Origin: Rubrivirga marina
GTDB lineage: Bacteria; Bacteroidota; Rhodothermia; Rhodothermales; Rubricoccaceae
Direction: 5' to 3'
DNA: 64,000 nt
NCBI RefSeq assembly: GCF_002283365.1
Contig: NZ_MQWD01000001.1
Coordinates: forward strand, 4,410,992-4,474,991
The notes under the pieces were generated by a model. That model searched no databases and was not told the origin of the DNA. It saw only the letters and a list, made by a program, of their open reading frames with translations. The position numbers and the translations under genes were made by a program. Below are positions 34,671-42,802 of this stretch, piece after piece (the stretch's first letter is position 1; the number at the start of each line of letters is the position of its first letter).

Positions 34671-35345
34671 TCAGGCCAACCGCTGGACGCCGGCGGCCGA
34701 CGCGAAGGCCGCCAGCTTGTCGGCGTCGAGCGCGCCGCCCGTGCGGAGCCCGCTGCACACGTCGAGGCCGAACGGCCCGACGGCCCGGACCGCATCGGCG
34801 ACGTTGCCGGGCGTGAGGCCGCCGGCCAGAACGACCGGGATGTCCAAGAGCTCGCGGATCGTCCGGCTCACGCGCCAGTCGTGGACGCGGCCGGTCCCGC
34901 CGAGCGCCTTCGTGTCGAGCGTCGGGTCGCCCGAGTCGAGAAGCACGGCGTCGACGTGGCGCGCGACGCGCTCGGCCTCGGCGATCGCCTCGGGCCCCGT
35001 CACGTGGACGACCTGCCACAGCGACCGCCCCGGCAGGTCGGTCCGCAGTCGCGCGTAGACGGCTGGGCCGACGCGGTCGACGATCTGGACGGCCGAGACG
35101 CCCGCAGCGTCGGCCTGCCGGGCGATCGTGTCGGCGCTCTGAGCGCTCGTGAGGAGGACCGACATCACGGGCGGCGGAACGGCCCGAGCGATGTCCGCGA
35201 TCCGCTCGTCCGGGATCACACCCGGCCCGCTCGGCATCGCCCCTACGAGCCCGACCGCGTCGGCGCCGAGGCGGACGGCCAACCGCATCTCCTCGACCGA
35301 GCTGATGCAACAGACTTTCAGGCGGGGGAACAGCGGAGGCGTCAC
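34671..35345 (-). CDS. trpF: phosphoribosylanthranilate isomerase-like protein
   Basis: Predicted 224 aa, (beta/alpha)8 barrel. TrpF isomerises phosphoribosylanthranilate in tryptophan synthesis. The catalytic Cys is in LKVCCISS (the family normally has KICGI, so the Gly is Cys), and the general acid lies in VLLDSG. The phosphate-binding strand LAGGLTPGNV and the final CSGLR segment are present. No other trp gene is nearby. The GTG start is chosen because the first barrel strand follows within ten residues. The altered Cys-Cys start and orphan location leave open a role outside tryptophan synthesis. Confidence 0.8.
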   Translation of the reverse strand: MTPPLFPRLKVCCISSVEEMRLAVRLGADAVGLVGAMPSGPGVIPDERIADIARAVPPPVMSVLLTSAQSADTIARQADAAGVSAVQIVDRVGPAVYARLRTDLPGRSLWQVVHVTGPEAIAEAERVARHVDAVLLDSGDPTLDTKALGGTGRVHDWRVSRTIRELLDIPVVLAGGLTPGNVADAVRAVGPFGLDVCSGLRTGGALDADKLAAFASAAGVQRLA

Positions 35346-35356
35346 AGGGGCCGGGG

Positions 35357-36220
35357 TCAGTACAGGCCGTCGCCCTCATTGAGCGCGACGCGGACCACGA
35401 GGCGCGGCCGGCGACCGGCGAGACGGGGAATCTGGCCGTCGTCGATGAGGTAGTGGAACGAGTTCTGGAGCGTCGAGCGGATGCCCTCTGAGTCGACGCC
35501 GAGCGAGAGCGTGAGGTCCCCCCAGTACAGGTCGGCGGCCAGGATGCCGTGGGCGTAGGCCCCGCCGTACTGTCCCGAGAGGTCGTACGTCTCATCGCGG
35601 TTGAGGCGTCCCAGCCCCTCCGTCGTCCCTATCCACACGACCGTCCGCAGCCCGACGCCACGTAGCACGTCCGCGTCGTGCCGGACGTACCGCACGCGGA
35701 GAGCGAACGTCCGGTAGCGGTCGAGGAGCTGCTGGGCGAGGGCGTCGTTCTCGAACGTCACGTCAAAGGAGGATGCCTCCCCGGCGAAGCGGTAGCGGAC
35801 TGCACCGGACAGCTGGGACGTGTGGTCGGTGTCGAGGTACAGGAGGAGGGTGTACGAGAGCGTGTGGGCCCTTGGCCGCGCCCGGTGGAGCTCGGCCCCG
35901 CGGTACGCGCGGCGAGGACCAAACCCGTAGCTCAGGCCGAGGGCCGCCTCCGCCCCCACGCTGGATCCGGGAAGCCCGAGGTCCGCTACGAGTGCTTCGG
36001 CGCCGAGGCTGGCCTGGGCCGATACGTCGTGCGCCCGTTCGAGCCCGAGCGGGAGCGGTGCCGAGCCGCCGGCCGCCACCCCCACCCCGCTCTCGTGCGT
36101 GCCGACCTTCGAGGTCACTGCCGCGCCCACCGAGGCGGGACGGTCCAGCACGAGGGCGTGTCCCTGCGCCGCGACCGTGGCTGCCATGAGGTGCAGGCCG
36201 ATAAGGACCCCGTGCCTCAC
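35357..36220 (-). CDS. secreted protein with polymorphic-toxin-type-23-like domain
   Basis: Predicted 287 aa with GTG start and a signal peptide (residues 1-22, TVAAQG). From about residue 110 to the end the pattern follows the polymorphic toxin type 23 (Ntox23-like) domain as I remember it: YLDTDHTSQLSGAVRYRF, a strand with FDVTFENDALAQ, DRYRTFALRVRYV, then WIGTTEG, YAHGILAADLYWG, LGVDSEGIRSTLQNSFHYL and a closing RRPRLVVRVALNEGDGLY. In Bacteroidota such domains occur on exported proteins. Toxicity has not been shown here, and the strand-rich layout would also fit a barrel. No immunity-like gene is adjacent. GTGA overlaps the rhodanese stop. Confidence 0.6.
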   Translation of the reverse strand: MRHGVLIGLHLMAATVAAQGHALVLDRPASVGAAVTSKVGTHESGVGVAAGGSAPLPLGLERAHDVSAQASLGAEALVADLGLPGSSVGAEAALGLSYGFGPRRAYRGAELHRARPRAHTLSYTLLLYLDTDHTSQLSGAVRYRFAGEASSFDVTFENDALAQQLLDRYRTFALRVRYVRHDADVLRGVGLRTVVWIGTTEGLGRLNRDETYDLSGQYGGAYAHGILAADLYWGDLTLSLGVDSEGIRSTLQNSFHYLIDDGQIPRLAGRRPRLVVRVALNEGDGLY

Positions 36221-36771
36221 TCGCTGCCCCCCGCCCGTCGACCCGGATCGAGCAGCCGCCCCCAGACGGCGTCGTACGGGTGGACCTCCTCGACGGGATG
36301 CCCGTCGCGGACGAGCGGGCGCCCCTCGTTGGCCCAGCGGAAGATCGAGCCTGCGAGGTTCTCGACGTGCTCGAAGCCGGCCGACTGGAGCCGCCGCGCG
36401 ACCGCGCCCGAGCGGACGCCGACGGAGCAGTAGACCACGACCGACCGCTGGCGGTCGATCCCGTCGAGCGCGTCGGCCAGTTCGGCCGCCGAGGCGTCGG
36501 GGTCGACGCGGTGCGCGCCCGGGAGGTGCGAGACGGCGTACTCCGCCTCGGTGCGCGCGTCGAGGAGGACGGGCGCGACCGTCGAGTCCGCGAGGTGGGC
36601 CGCGAGCGCGGCGGTCGTCGTCGTGGGGACGTCGGCGAACCGGGCGGCGAGGTCGCGGTCGACGGCCCGCCAGGCGAGCGAGCCCGGGCGGTGGGCGGCG
36701 CGACCGGCCCACAGCCACAGGCCGCCGACCGCGACGAGGGCCACGAGGAGCAAGACGAGGGCGAGGCGCAT
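36217..36771 (-). CDS. rhodanese-domain protein, membrane-anchored
   Basis: Predicted 184 aa. A single N-terminal hydrophobic helix (about residues 2-20) anchors a rhodanese domain. The domain spans PVLLDARTEAEYAVSHLPGAH to SIFRWANEGRPLV. The active loop is YCSVGVRSG, with a catalytic Cys and a six-residue loop, so sulfur-transfer activity is feasible. It probably faces the periplasm. The start at 36771 is the ATG before the anchor. It is coupled to the toxin-23-like gene by a 4-nt overlap and is divergent from the GT117 gene. Confidence 0.87.
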   Translation of the reverse strand: MRLALVLLLVALVAVGGLWLWAGRAAHRPGSLAWRAVDRDLAARFADVPTTTTAALAAHLADSTVAPVLLDARTEAEYAVSHLPGAHRVDPDASAAELADALDGIDRQRSVVVYCSVGVRSGAVARRLQSAGFEHVENLAGSIFRWANEGRPLVRDGHPVEEVHPYDAVWGRLLDPGRRAGGSE

Positions 36772-36873
36772 GGCGGAGCAACGGCGCGGCCCCGGCCGGA
36801 GTGCCCGGCCCGGCGCACCCGAAATGCACGGGGGATCCCGTTGGGCCGCCCCGGGGCCCGCCACGCCCCGGGC

Positions 36874-36881
36874 TATCTTCG
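36874..36881 (+). promoter_or_regulatory. candidate -7 box for the DUF2723 gene
   Basis: TATCTTCG lies 33 nt before the ATG and matches TAnnTTTG at all but one fixed position. The nearest TTG upstream is 30 nt away, too far for the usual spacing. Confidence 0.3.
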
Positions 36882-36913
36882 CGACTCGCCACAGCCCCCG
36901 ACCGCCCTCCCGC

Positions 36914-39823
36914 ATGACCGGCAAGCTCATCGACCGCCTCGTCGCCGCCGCGGTCTTCCTGTACGCCTTCGTCGTCTACGTCGCCACCATGGCGGAGACG
37001 TCGCCGTTCTGGGACTCGGGCGAGTTCATCGCCATCGCCAACGGGCTCCAGGTGAGCCACCCGCCCGGCGCCCCGTTCTACATGCTCGTCGGGCGGCTCT
37101 TCGCGATGGGCGCGCCCCTGTTCGGGGGCCTCAGCCCGGAGCCGGTCGCCTACGCCGTCAACCTCGTGTCGGTCCTGTGCAGCGCGCTCACGGTGCTCCT
37201 GACGCACCTCGTGATCGTCCGGCTCGTGCGGATCTGGAAGGGCCACCCGGCCCAGTGGACGCCGGCCCAGCGGATCGGGGCGAACGCCGGCGGCGTGGTC
37301 GGGGCCCTCGCGTTCGCCGTCACCGACTCGTTCTGGTTCAACGCCGTCGAGGCCGAGGTCTACGCCATGTCGATGCTGTTCACGGCGCTCGTGGTGTGGC
37401 TCGCGCTCGTGTGGCGCGACGCGACGCGCGCCGAGGAGGCCGAGTTGGCCAAGCGCGGCGAGCACCCGTTCGGGCTCCACGCCGACCGCTACCTCGTGGC
37501 CATCGCCTACCTGTTCGGCCTCGCGATCGGCGTCCACCTCCTCAACGTCCTGACGCTGTTCTTCATCGCGCTGATCGTCTTCTTCCAGAAGGCCGACCGC
37601 GACGACTGGTCGACGGCCGACCGCGTGAAGGGGCTTCTGATCACGGGCGTCATCTCCGTGGTCGTGTTCCTCGTGATCTACCCCGGCGTGGTCCAAACGC
37701 TCCCGACCCTGGCCGGCGCCTCGGGCGCGCCGACGCTGTTCCTGCTGGCCGTCGTCGCCGCGCTCGTCGGCGCCGTGTGGTACACCCAGAAAAAGGGGAT
37801 GCCGGTGGCGAACCTCGCCGCGCTCATCGTCACGCTCGTCATCGTCGGGTACTCGTCGTACGGGCTCATCTTCGTCCGCTCCGCCGCCGACCCGCCGATC
37901 GACGAGAACGACCCGGAGAACGCGGAGGCCATCGTGAGCTACCTCAAGCGCGAGCAGTACGGCTCGACGCCGCTCCTCACGGGCGAGACGTTCAACGACC
38001 GGACCGGCCGCGTCGACGAGCAGACGACGTTCCCGCGCCGCTACTCGACGGCCCCGCAGCACACCCGCGTCTACGCCCAGTACGACTCCGACTGGGACTT
38101 CTTCTGGAAGTACCAGCTCGGCCACATGTACGGGCGGTACTTCATGTGGCAGTTCGTCGGGAAGGCGTCCGACGTCCAGGACGCCGGCTGGTACGCCGGC
38201 CTCGGCGAGGCGCCGAGCACGGGCCCGACGCCGTCCGAACGGGCCGGGCAGAACGGCTACTTCTGGTTGCCCCTCTTGCTGGGGTTGTTCGGCCTCGCGG
38301 TCCACGTCCAGCGCGACTGGCGGCGGGCGCTGGCCGTCGGCGTGCTGTTCCTGATCACGGGCGTCGGGATCATCCTGTACCTCAACCAGACGCCGTTCCA
38401 GCCACGCGAGCGCGATTACTCGTACGTCGCCTCGTTCTTCGCCTTCTCGCTGTGGATCGGGATCGGGGCGACCGGCCTGGTCGAGATCGTGACCGAGGCG
38501 CTGGAGAGCAGGGCCGCCGGGATGCGGAAGGTGGCCGGGCTGGCCGTGGCCGTCCTCGCCTTCCTCGCGGTCCCGGGCTGGATGGCCGTCGAGAACTACG
38601 ACGACCACGACCGCTCCGGCCGCCGGATCGCGACCGACTTCGCGCGCAACCTGCTCGAGAGCACGGCGCCCAACGCGATCCTCTTCACGAACGGCGACAA
38701 CGACACCTTCCCGCTGTGGTACTTGCAGGAGGTGATGGGCGTCCGCCGCGACGTCCGCGTCGTGAACCTGTCCCTCCTCAACACGCCGTGGTACATCCGC
38801 CAGCTCCGCGACCAGGCCAGCCGTGAGAGCGCGCCGATCCCGATGTCGGTCACCGATGCCGACCTCGAAGGCATCAGCGGGCCGCCGGACGAGCGGGCCA
38901 CGGGCGCCCTCGCCCCGCGGATCATCGCCGACACCGAGGTCGCGCTCCCAGTCGACGCCCGCGCGTTCTCGGACGACCGGGTGGCGGGCCGCATTCCCGC
39001 GTCCGAGATTCCGGACCGCGTGACGTGGACGCTCCGCGGGCAACCCTACGGCGAGGGCCAGAGCGTCCTCTACACGGCCGACCTCGCCGTGCTCGACATC
39101 CTTCGGTCCGTCGCCCAGGAGGGCTGGCAGCGGCCGGTTTACTTCGCCGGGACCGTCGCGCAGTCGTCGGAGCTCGGGCTCCAGTCGCTGTTTCAGAACG
39201 AGGGCCTCGCCCGGCGCGTGGTGCCGCTCGAGCGGCCCGGCAGCGGTCCCGATGGCGTGACGGTCCCCGAGATCGCGCTCGACCGGCTCGGCAAGTTCCG
39301 GTTCGGCGGCCTCGCCGACCCCGCCGTCTACCACGACGAGAACGCCCGCAACATGGCCGACGGCTACCGGATCCGCGTCGGCTCGATCGCCACGCGGCTC
39401 GCCGAGGCCGGCCAACCCGACGCCGCGCGAACGCTTCTGAACCGGCTTCGCGAGGAGATCCCGACGGCGACGATCCCGGCCAGCTTCGGCTCGTTCCTGA
39501 CGATGGCCGAGGCCTACGACGCGGCCGGCGACCGGCAGCAGGCCGCCGAGATCTTCCGCGAGGCCGAGTCGATCGCCCTCCGCGAGCTGACGAACGCGCG
39601 GACGGCGACGGCGCAGGAGGAGGCGTTCCAACTCGTCCAGTACATCCAGTCGGCCTACGTGCTCGACGGGAAGTACCAGGCGGCGTCGGCGTTCATGGAC
39701 CGGATCGCCGAGGCGACGGGCAACGACGCCGTCCGCCGCTCGGCCGAGGACTTCCAGCGCGAGGCCGAGGCCGTCCTCGGCCCCGACGCCGCTCGCTCCG
39801 ACTCCGCCGGCGGCCAGGGCTGA
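36914..39823 (+). CDS. DUF2723 (glycosyltransferase 117 family) membrane protein
   Basis: Predicted 969 aa. The N-terminal half has about ten membrane helices and the DUF2723 signature: ETSPFWDSGEFIAIANGLQVSHPPGAPFYMLVGRLF, with the acidic FWDSGEF motif characteristic of lipid-linked glycosyltransferases of the GT-C type. The family is common in Bacteroidota and is now placed in GT117; transfer of sugar from a lipid donor to protein or a surface polymer is expected. The C-terminal part (about 620-960) is periplasmic and contains helical repeats like TPR units (ARTLLNRLREE, ASFGSFLTMAEAYDAAGDRQQAAEIFREAESI). It is monocistronic with a candidate promoter. Confidence 0.9.
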   Translation: MTGKLIDRLVAAAVFLYAFVVYVATMAETSPFWDSGEFIAIANGLQVSHPPGAPFYMLVGRLFAMGAPLFGGLSPEPVAYAVNLVSVLCSALTVLLTHLVIVRLVRIWKGHPAQWTPAQRIGANAGGVVGALAFAVTDSFWFNAVEAEVYAMSMLFTALVVWLALVWRDATRAEEAELAKRGEHPFGLHADRYLVAIAYLFGLAIGVHLLNVLTLFFIALIVFFQKADRDDWSTADRVKGLLITGVISVVVFLVIYPGVVQTLPTLAGASGAPTLFLLAVVAALVGAVWYTQKKGMPVANLAALIVTLVIVGYSSYGLIFVRSAADPPIDENDPENAEAIVSYLKREQYGSTPLLTGETFNDRTGRVDEQTTFPRRYSTAPQHTRVYAQYDSDWDFFWKYQLGHMYGRYFMWQFVGKASDVQDAGWYAGLGEAPSTGPTPSERAGQNGYFWLPLLLGLFGLAVHVQRDWRRALAVGVLFLITGVGIILYLNQTPFQPRERDYSYVASFFAFSLWIGIGATGLVEIVTEALESRAAGMRKVAGLAVAVLAFLAVPGWMAVENYDDHDRSGRRIATDFARNLLESTAPNAILFTNGDNDTFPLWYLQEVMGVRRDVRVVNLSLLNTPWYIRQLRDQASRESAPIPMSVTDADLEGISGPPDERATGALAPRIIADTEVALPVDARAFSDDRVAGRIPASEIPDRVTWTLRGQPYGEGQSVLYTADLAVLDILRSVAQEGWQRPVYFAGTVAQSSELGLQSLFQNEGLARRVVPLERPGSGPDGVTVPEIALDRLGKFRFGGLADPAVYHDENARNMADGYRIRVGSIATRLAEAGQPDAARTLLNRLREEIPTATIPASFGSFLTMAEAYDAAGDRQQAAEIFREAESIALRELTNARTATAQEEAFQLVQYIQSAYVLDGKYQAASAFMDRIAEATGNDAVRRSAEDFQREAEAVLGPDAARSDSAGGQG

Positions 39824-39872
39824 CGGCGCCCCTCGCTCCTCGTACTTTCCAGTCCCGCCGCCCCCCGCCCCG

Positions 39873-40322
39873 ATGCCCCAGCTCCTCCCCGACGCCGACC
39901 TCGACCGCGCGGCCGCCGTCCTGGGCGTGACGCCCGAGCGCGACGGCGGTCTCACCCGGCTCGCCCTCTCAGACGCCGCCAGCGGCCGGCGCCTCGCCGT
40001 CGAGGTCACGCGCGGCGAGAGCGGCTCGATCGTCAAGGTCTACGGGACGGAGTCGCACCTCGAACTCCACGACTGCGCGGGTCTCGTGACGTCGGAGGAG
40101 CTCGGCGAGGTCATCTTTTTCGCCCGCGGCGGCGGGCGCGTGGCCGGGCTCGTGATCGAGCGCGAGGCGGCGTGCTCGCTCTACGCCAACGTCTCGGAGA
40201 AGCTGCTCTCGGCCGACTTCCTGACGGTCGCGCCCGAGGTGGCCCAGGCCGCCGTCGTCCTGTCCCTGAGCGAGCCGCTCTTCGAGGGCGACTGGACGCC
40301 CGAGGGCTCGACGGAGGCGTGA
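39873..40322 (+). CDS. conserved hypothetical protein upstream of ybeY
   Basis: Predicted 149 aa, no family recognised. It is soluble, with mixed strands and helices: RRLAVEVTRGESGSIVKVYG, LELHDCAGLVTSEELGEVIFFAR, VAGLVIEREAACSLYANVSEKLL. Two Cys (DCAG, AACS) stand out. Its stop overlaps the ybeY start (GTGA), so it is probably translated together with the RNase. A role in rRNA processing or in the same operon is suggested only by context. The start at 39873 follows a 49-nt gap with a weak TACTTTCC box (39843-39850). Confidence 0.65.
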   Translation: MPQLLPDADLDRAAAVLGVTPERDGGLTRLALSDAASGRRLAVEVTRGESGSIVKVYGTESHLELHDCAGLVTSEELGEVIFFARGGGRVAGLVIEREAACSLYANVSEKLLSADFLTVAPEVAQAAVVLSLSEPLFEGDWTPEGSTEA

Positions 40323-40774
40323 GCCCCGACGGAGGCCCCGAGGCGGAGGGGCTGGAGATCCACCACGAGCACGAGACGCTCCGGCTGGACGAGGACCGCG
40401 TCCGCGCCGTCGTCGAGGCCGTGTGTGCCGGCGAGGGCGTCGAGGTGGTCAGCCTCGGCGTGATCCTGGGCGACCACGCGCTCGTCCACGAGCTCAACCG
40501 GGAGTGGCTCGGCCACGACTACGAGACCGACGTCGTGTCGTTCGTGCTCGACGAGGAGGCGCAGGCCGACGGACAGATCGATGGCGAGGTGTACGTCGAC
40601 CTCGACACGGCGGCCGAGCGGGCGCCCGAGTTCGGCGTGCCGACGGAGACGGAGGCGCTCCGCTACGTGGCCCACGGCGTCCTCCACCTCTGCGGCCACG
40701 ACGACGACACGGACGAGCAGCGCGCGTCGATGCGGGCCCTGGAGGACCGATATCTGAAGGCGGCGGGCATCTAG
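40319..40774 (+). CDS. ybeY: endoribonuclease YbeY
   Basis: Predicted 151 aa, the family length. YbeY is a zinc-dependent RNase needed for 16S rRNA 3' maturation. The strand LNREWLGHDYETDVVSFVL and the zinc helix AHGVLHLCGHDDDTDEQ are clear. In E. coli the ligands are H-x3-H-x5-H; here the two first His are kept but the third position is Asp, with an extra His two residues earlier. I recall that other Bacteroidota also lack the third His at this place (HLCGYKDK-type). The GTG start gives a 4-nt overlap with the preceding gene. Confidence 0.92.
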   Translation: MSPDGGPEAEGLEIHHEHETLRLDEDRVRAVVEAVCAGEGVEVVSLGVILGDHALVHELNREWLGHDYETDVVSFVLDEEAQADGQIDGEVYVDLDTAAERAPEFGVPTETEALRYVAHGVLHLCGHDDDTDEQRASMRALEDRYLKAAGI

Positions 40775-40780
40775 CTCTTC

Positions 40781-40800
40781 CCGCCTCGGCACCGAGGCGG
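40781..40800. repeat. dispersed palindrome copy between ybeY and metF
   Basis: CCGCCTCGG-CA-CCGAGGCGG, perfect 9-bp arms, 7 nt after the ybeY stop and 9 nt before the metF stop on the other strand. Its placement between convergent genes suits a bidirectional terminator. Confidence 0.75.
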
Positions 40801-40808
40801 ACCACCTC

Positions 40809-41768
40809 CTACCCCACCAGCTTCCGCAGCGGCTCGGCCACGCGGACGACGTGCTTCGCCGTCGACATGATGTAGAAGTGGATGCCGGGGACGCCCGCCT
40901 CGAGGAGCTCTTCGGCCTGCTTCCGCGCCCACTCCACGCCGACCTCGGCCACGTGCTCGGGCTTGGCCGCCTCGACCTCGGCCGCGAGCGCCTCCGGGAT
41001 CTCGGTGTGGAACGAGCGCGGGAGCGACTGGAGCTGGCGCTTCGACGTCAGGATCTTGAGGCCCGGCACGATCGGCACGTCGATGCCGACGTCGCGGCAC
41101 TTCTCGATCCAGCCGAGATAGTGGCGGTTGTCGAAGAACATCTGCGAGACGACGTAGTCGGCCCCGGCGTCGACCTTCCGCTTGAGGTTCAGCACGTCCC
41201 ACGTCATGTTGGGCGCGTCGGCGTGCTTCTCGGGGTACCCGCCGACGCCGATGCAGAAGTCGCTCGGCGCGGCGTCGAGGAGGTCTTCGAGGTAGCGGCC
41301 CTCGTTCATCGCCCGGATCTGGGCCACGAGGTCACAGGCGTAGGCGTTCTGCTGGCGGCCGGGACGGACGAGCTTCTGGACGCCCGTGTCGTCGCCGCGG
41401 ACGGCGAGGAGGTTGTGGATGCCGAGGTAGTTGAGCTCGATGAGCGCGTCCTCGGTCTCCTCCTGCGTGAACCCGCGGCACAGGATGTGGGGCACGGCGT
41501 CGATGCCGAACCGGTACTGGATGGCCGCGCACAGGCCCAGCGTGCCGGGCCGCTTCCGCTTGACCCGCTTGCGGATGGTGCCGTCGCCCATCTCCTCGTA
41601 GACCGCCTCGGCCGAGTGGCTCGTGACGTCGATGAAGGGCGGGTCGTAGGGCTTGAGCTGCTCGACCACGCCCAGCACGTCGCCGACGGAGCTCCCCCGC
41701 GTCGGCGGGATGATCTCGTACGAGAAGAGCGGACCGTCGGCGCGGTCGTAGTGCTCGATGACTTTCAT
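40809..41768 (-). CDS. metF: methylenetetrahydrofolate reductase
   Basis: Predicted 319 aa, slightly longer than E. coli MetF. It reduces 5,10-methylene-THF to 5-methyl-THF with FAD. The TIM barrel shows LFSYEIIPPTRG (catalytic Glu), FIDVTSH, LGLCAAIQYRF, LLAVRGDD, IGVGGYPEKH, the strand KVDAGADYVVSQMFFDN and IPIVPGLKI-like VPIVPGLKILTS. The start is placed at ATG 41768, seven residues upstream of the first strand; the longer frame adds a proline-rich spacer. It is alone on its transcript and converges with ybeY. Confidence 0.92.
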   Translation of the reverse strand: MKVIEHYDRADGPLFSYEIIPPTRGSSVGDVLGVVEQLKPYDPPFIDVTSHSAEAVYEEMGDGTIRKRVKRKRPGTLGLCAAIQYRFGIDAVPHILCRGFTQEETEDALIELNYLGIHNLLAVRGDDTGVQKLVRPGRQQNAYACDLVAQIRAMNEGRYLEDLLDAAPSDFCIGVGGYPEKHADAPNMTWDVLNLKRKVDAGADYVVSQMFFDNRHYLGWIEKCRDVGIDVPIVPGLKILTSKRQLQSLPRSFHTEIPEALAAEVEAAKPEHVAEVGVEWARKQAEELLEAGVPGIHFYIMSTAKHVVRVAEPLRKLVG

Positions 41769-41848
41769 CAGATCGGTCCGGGGCGGAGGCCCCAAGATCC
41801 CTCACGGACGCGGCGACTGCCAGTCTCGACGCCCCGCTTGGAGCGCCC

Positions 41849-42151
41849 TTAGTTCCGCCGGAGCCAGAGGTCGTCGAACAGCGGATGCGCAGGCGGCCCC
41901 GCCGGGCCGTCGCCCGAGGCCGGCTCGGCCATCGACTGCCGGGCTCGCTCGTCCTCGAGGATGTCGCGGAGGCGGACAGGGACGGACTCGCCCGCCGCCG
42001 CCCGCCGCCGGGCCGACGGATCGAGGGACAACGCGTCGTCGTGGAAGAGGAGCTGGTAGGCCGTGACGCCTGCCCACACCGCCATCAGGAGGATCGCCGG
42101 GACCGCGACCCAGAAGAACGCGACGAACAGGGCGGCGACCGGCGGCAGCAT
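41849..42151 (-). CDS. small membrane protein at the end of the caa3 operon
   Basis: Predicted 100 aa. One or two overlapping hydrophobic stretches at the start (about residues 3-36, LFVAFFWVAVPAILLMAVWAGVTAYQLLF) lead to a polar tail with an acidic segment (RLRDILEDERARQS). It lies 5 nt downstream of coxD and is the last gene of the respiratory operon. I do not recognise a family. Position and size resemble the small accessory subunits or assembly factors at the ends of cox operons, but this is inference. Confidence 0.6.
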   Translation of the reverse strand: MLPPVAALFVAFFWVAVPAILLMAVWAGVTAYQLLFHDDALSLDPSARRRAAAGESVPVRLRDILEDERARQSMAEPASGDGPAGPPAHPLFDDLWLRRN

Positions 42152-42156
42152 GGGGC

Positions 42157-42753
42157 TTATTCGGTGGCCGTCTCAGACGGCGTGGTCACGGCGGCGTCGA
42201 GCGCCTGCGAGCCCGCGGCGTCGGTCTCGGGCGCCCCGAAGAGGTCGGCGTCCGGCGTCTCACGGACGAGCGGAACCGCCTCGAACTCCTCGGCGATCTC
42301 GGCCTCGGTCTCCTGCGCCTGCAACGCCTCCTCTTCGAGCACGTCGGTCGGGACGGCCGAGAGCTCCTCGAACGTGCCCCGGAAGGCGAAGTCGAGGAAC
42401 GTGAACCCAAAGAAGACGAGCAGGAACGCCGTGCTCCCCAGGAAGACGAGTGTGTTCGTCTTGGTGGTCTCGAACTTGAGCCCCATAAACCGGGAGGCGA
42501 CCCAGTAGACCTTCGTCGCGGCGATGCCGAGCGCGAGCGGGACGCTCAGGAAGCCGACGGGGAGAGCCGGATACGTCAGCTCCAGCCCGAACACGTTGGC
42601 GAAGCCGCGCTCCCAGAGCGCGAGGACGACGGTGAGGATCGTGAGGCCGACGAGGATCGCGAACGTCTTCTTCAGCGTCGCCGCGTCGAACACGTGGTGG
42701 CTGCCGTGGCCGGTGTGCTCGTCGTGCCCCTCGGAGTGTGCGTGGTCTGCCAT
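42157..42753 (-). CDS. coxD: cytochrome c oxidase subunit IV (caa3 type)
   Basis: Predicted 198 aa. A His-rich N-terminus (HAHSEGHDEHTGHGSHH) precedes three membrane helices: FAILVGLTILTVVLALW, LPVGFLSVPLALGIAATKVYWVA and TLVFLGSTAFLLVFFGF, typical of prokaryotic subunit IV (CtaF). The C-terminal third (about 125-198) is an unusually long acidic, Ala-rich tail of low complexity, similar in composition to the insertion in coxC. It lies between coxC and the small last gene. Confidence 0.85.
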   Translation of the reverse strand: MADHAHSEGHDEHTGHGSHHVFDAATLKKTFAILVGLTILTVVLALWERGFANVFGLELTYPALPVGFLSVPLALGIAATKVYWVASRFMGLKFETTKTNTLVFLGSTAFLLVFFGFTFLDFAFRGTFEELSAVPTDVLEEEALQAQETEAEIAEEFEAVPLVRETPDADLFGAPETDAAGSQALDAAVTTPSETATE

Positions 42754-42802
42754 GGTGGGTGCGGTCCGTGACCTGCGCGGGTGCCCGTCGCCGGGCCGCG
42801 CG

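Noticed and set aside
35357-40036. 1559-residue - strand open frame running across the DUF2723 gene
   Set aside because: Only its 3' end (35357-36220) looks like a protein. The rest is the antisense shadow of the GT117 gene, with repetitive Arg/His/Glu composition.
40335-40346. Half copy of the dispersed palindrome (CCCGAGGCGGAG) in ybeY
   Set aside because: Only one arm is present and it lies in normal coding sequence, so chance is enough to explain it.
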